DNA of 64,000 bases. It comes from Sambucus nigra (Eukaryota; Streptophyta; Magnoliopsida; Dipsacales; Adoxaceae). Made by a program: the position numbers and the translations under genes. The stretch covers positions 632,094,585 through 632,158,584 of the forward strand of contig OX422210.1 of NCBI GenBank assembly GCA_949130495.1, written 5' to 3'. The notes beneath the pieces were generated by a model. The model made no database searches. It was not told the DNA's origin and saw nothing but the letters and a program-made list of their open reading frames with translations. This document shows, in pieces, positions 62,153 through 64,000 of the stretch; within the stretch, counting starts at the first letter, position 1, and the number at the start of each line of letters is the position of its first letter.

Positions 62153-63149
62153 TGTAAGGACATTTTTGTCTGTTATCAATTTGTATGTCGTATACCGCTA
62201 CACCGTCGAAGAAGTTCAAGATCACATTCACATTAAGACGGATCCGAATAATCAAGGTTCTTTAACAAACGCCTCCGCAAGGTTAACTTTGGTAAGGTTA
62301 CATTTTGGAGTACCTTAATAATGCACTTAGAGTATTGGCATATTTTTCACAAAATATTTTCAAAGTGTTGGAGTGGAGCTTTAAATGTTTTTTTTTTCAA
62401 AAAAAAAAAATATAATTTCGGAGTTTTTCAGGTGGTACATTTACTGAAAGGATAAACGAGAAAAAATTATTTTTTAATCGTCTCATTCGAACGACATCGT
62501 ATCTGGTTCGAACGAGTTTTTGCCGACTTAGTTTTTTCTATAAAGCTCATTAAATGGTTTCATTTTCTTTAAGAAGTCCACAGTTTTTGAATGACAGAAA
62601 ACTGCGAAACTATAGAATCCTTTTGGCTTCTTCTTATAGGGTTTAATCCCTTTTTGTTTTCAATTCACAAAATCCCGATATCTTTATGTGAATTATTTTG
62701 GAACCCAAAGAACAATCGTGCTATTGTTCATCCTTTGTGGGGATATATTTACAACCAAGAGCTGGGTCCTATTGTAAAGGATGTCTCTGTGAAGTTTATG
62801 ATTGCGTGTCATTGAGGATATTCTGCGTGTTGATTCTTTGTTGAAGACTGCGTGTCCTTGTGGTATAGCTGCGTGTGAACAATTACTGATTTCTAACCGA
62901 TGCTTTGAAGGTTTGACAAAGACACTGTGCATTACACTTGTGGGCAAATATCAGGTTGTATGTAAGTCAATGGTCTTGTAAACTTGTCAAAGTTATAGAA
63001 ATAAAGGTTTTGCCCTTCGGGGATTTTTCCTGAGTTATTGTGTCATATGCTTACTTGATTTATTTTGACACGTAGATGCATGTTTTAGGGATGAACTAAA
63101 ATTGGAATTTTGCGACAACCACGGAGCCAATTAATATTTTGTATTTTCA
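62153..63149 (+). repeat. 5' LTR of element E
   Basis: About 997 bp. The left edge is where similarity to A's LTR ends; the right edge is the TTTTCA before the first PBS-like site. A TATA-like CTATAAAG is near 62537. TTCGAACGA words occur at about 62488 and 62508. Short frames (62591-62815) are not supported as genes. Confidence 0.6.
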
Positions 63150-63290
63150 AATTGGTATCAGTACCGGTTACTCTAAGTTATTGAGTGATCCTAATTTTTA
63201 AAGTTTTTCCCTGATACAATTTGACTACTCACGTCGTCAAATTGGTATTAGAGCCTATTGCACTAATTTACTGTGTAGATCCTGTAATGA
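63149..63290 (+). promoter_or_regulatory. Duplicated primer-binding region of element E
   Basis: AAATTGGTATCAGTACC at about 63149 and AAATTGGTATTAGAGCC at about 63239 begin two related segments about 90 bp apart, both going on to GATCCT. The first has nine bases of the iMet-type PBS, the second TGGTATTAGAGCC with one change. Confidence 0.65.
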
Positions 63291-63344
63291 AATTTTATGG
63301 TGGTTATTTTTGTTCATCACTTGTGTGCTTATTTTTGTCTCTCG

Positions 63345-64000
63345 ATGGATTCTCCTTTGAATTTAAAGTTTGCCGAAAAAATTGAATTTCTTGAAAATCG
63401 TTTGAAAAATATTTTGGAACATTTGCAAACTACTCAAAATCACAGAGATTTCCTTCGTGAGAAACTTGTGGACTTGGACCGTGATTTTAGAAAATTAAAA
63501 TTGTCCAAAAAGGAGAATGATGATAGATTCCTATTTTTAGAAAAGGAATTGGAGGACTTAAAAAGTTCTAAGGTTCCCGTTTGTGCCGTTAAGGATAAAA
63601 AATTAATCAATGATTTTATGGCACGTGAAAAGGCTCTTAGGAATAAGTTTGTTTTAATTGAGGGTGAGCGCGATAAACTGTTAAGTTTAATTGATAACTT
63701 GAGAAAGAAAGCCCTAACTTTGGAAGAGTCTAATTCTTTGCTTGAGTAAATAATTTTGGAGTTGAAAAATGATGTAAAAGACCCGAGTAGTTTGTGTAGT
63801 AGTGGTAATGGCTCGTCATGTTCAAATTCTTTCGTTGCTAAATCCAAGACCATTATTTGTTTTAGAGGGTCAACCATTCCCAAGGACGTTAGAAAAGGTC
63901 AACCCATAGGTGTCGTTCCACCCGTTTACATTTGTTCACATTGTGGTAGGAAAGGGCACCTTAGGCGTTTCTGTTTTGATATTCGAAGAGGTCCTAGGAA
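63345..64000 (+). pseudogene. Sirevirus-like gag fragment with one stop
   Basis: Starts at ATG 63345 (MDSPLNLKFAEKIEF), the first in-frame start that lacks the hydrophobic chance extension of the longer frame from 63297. About 130 residues of heptad-rich coiled coil follow (FLENRLKNILEHLQTT, FLFLEKELEDLKSS, LSLIDNLRKKALTLEE). TAA at 63747 interrupts; the same frame then continues to the zinc knuckle C-S-H-C-G-R-K-G-H-L-R-R-F-C at 63933-63974 and to the window end. The UBN2 capsid domain that precedes the coiled coil in most copia gags is not seen between PBS and this frame, so it may be deleted. Confidence 0.75.

Larger units (their letters stand above)
62153..64000 (+). mobile_element. Sirevirus-like copia element E, 5' part
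   Basis: An LTR-like block (TGTAAGG to TTTTCA), two PBS-like sites, then a gag-like frame with coiled coil and zinc knuckle, running off the window end. The knuckle type CSHCGRKGHLRRFC and the long coiled coil fit Sirevirus gag. It appears inserted in the LTR of A, but only its left edge is visible, so no TSD can be tested. Confidence 0.75.

Noticed and set aside
62205..62212. GAAGA as the right TSD of element A
   Set aside because: The LTR terminus TATTACA does not precede it; the match to the left flank is by chance.

Overview
The window is intergenic heterochromatin-like DNA from a flowering plant. The evidence is Ty1/copia Sirevirus-type and Ty3/gypsy chromovirus (Tekay/Del-type) retrotransposons, a tRNA-Asp primed Athila/Tat-type element, AT-rich spacers and 5-bp target-site duplications. 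The species cannot be named from this. I found no host gene, tRNA, rRNA or CRISPR array. Nearly everything is LTR retrotransposon, and no polyprotein gene is fully intact.

Layout. (1) 1-5109: 3' part of a decayed Sirevirus-like copia element (+), with integrase, RT and RNase H remnants, two polypurine tracts and a 3' LTR. (2) 5953-8238: an internally deleted copia element (-) flanked by TSD AAGAG. (3) 8239-10677: AT-rich spacer. (4) 10678-17795: a complete but dead copia element (+), TSD ATCAT. (5) 17796-19702: spacer with a 45-bp tandem repeat, a large foldback and a MITE-like unit. (6) 19703 to beyond about 62152: one old Tekay-like gypsy element A (-), exploded by later insertions.

Nesting inside A. 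Its 3' LTR (19703-24000) holds a probable solo LTR F (22061-23527). Its integrase gene is split by element C (24418-45136, -, TSD GCAAG), an Athila/Tat-like element with only a gag-like reading frame. C is itself split by element D (27780-38196, +, near-TSD AAAAT/GAAAT), a Tekay-family element with no recognisable gag-pol. The 5' LTR of A is interrupted by element B (50255-61083, +, TSD CTATG), a young Tekay-type element with two 2990-bp LTRs, and then by a Sirevirus-like element E (62153 to past the window end).

The order of insertion follows from the nesting: A, then C, then D; B, E and F independently into A. B looks youngest: about 38 mismatches between its LTRs by hand count and no net indel. 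Most stops in the older copies fit C:G to T:A decay of methylated DNA; the copia element at 10678 differs, with three Glu-to-stop changes.

The most unusual observation is a cassette of short palindromes about 1.12-1.14 kb from the LTR start in all three Tekay-like families (A, B, D). Its sequence differs completely between families (ACCGG/GGTCC, TCGTTCGAACGA, GATCGATC) although the surrounding LTR framework is shared.
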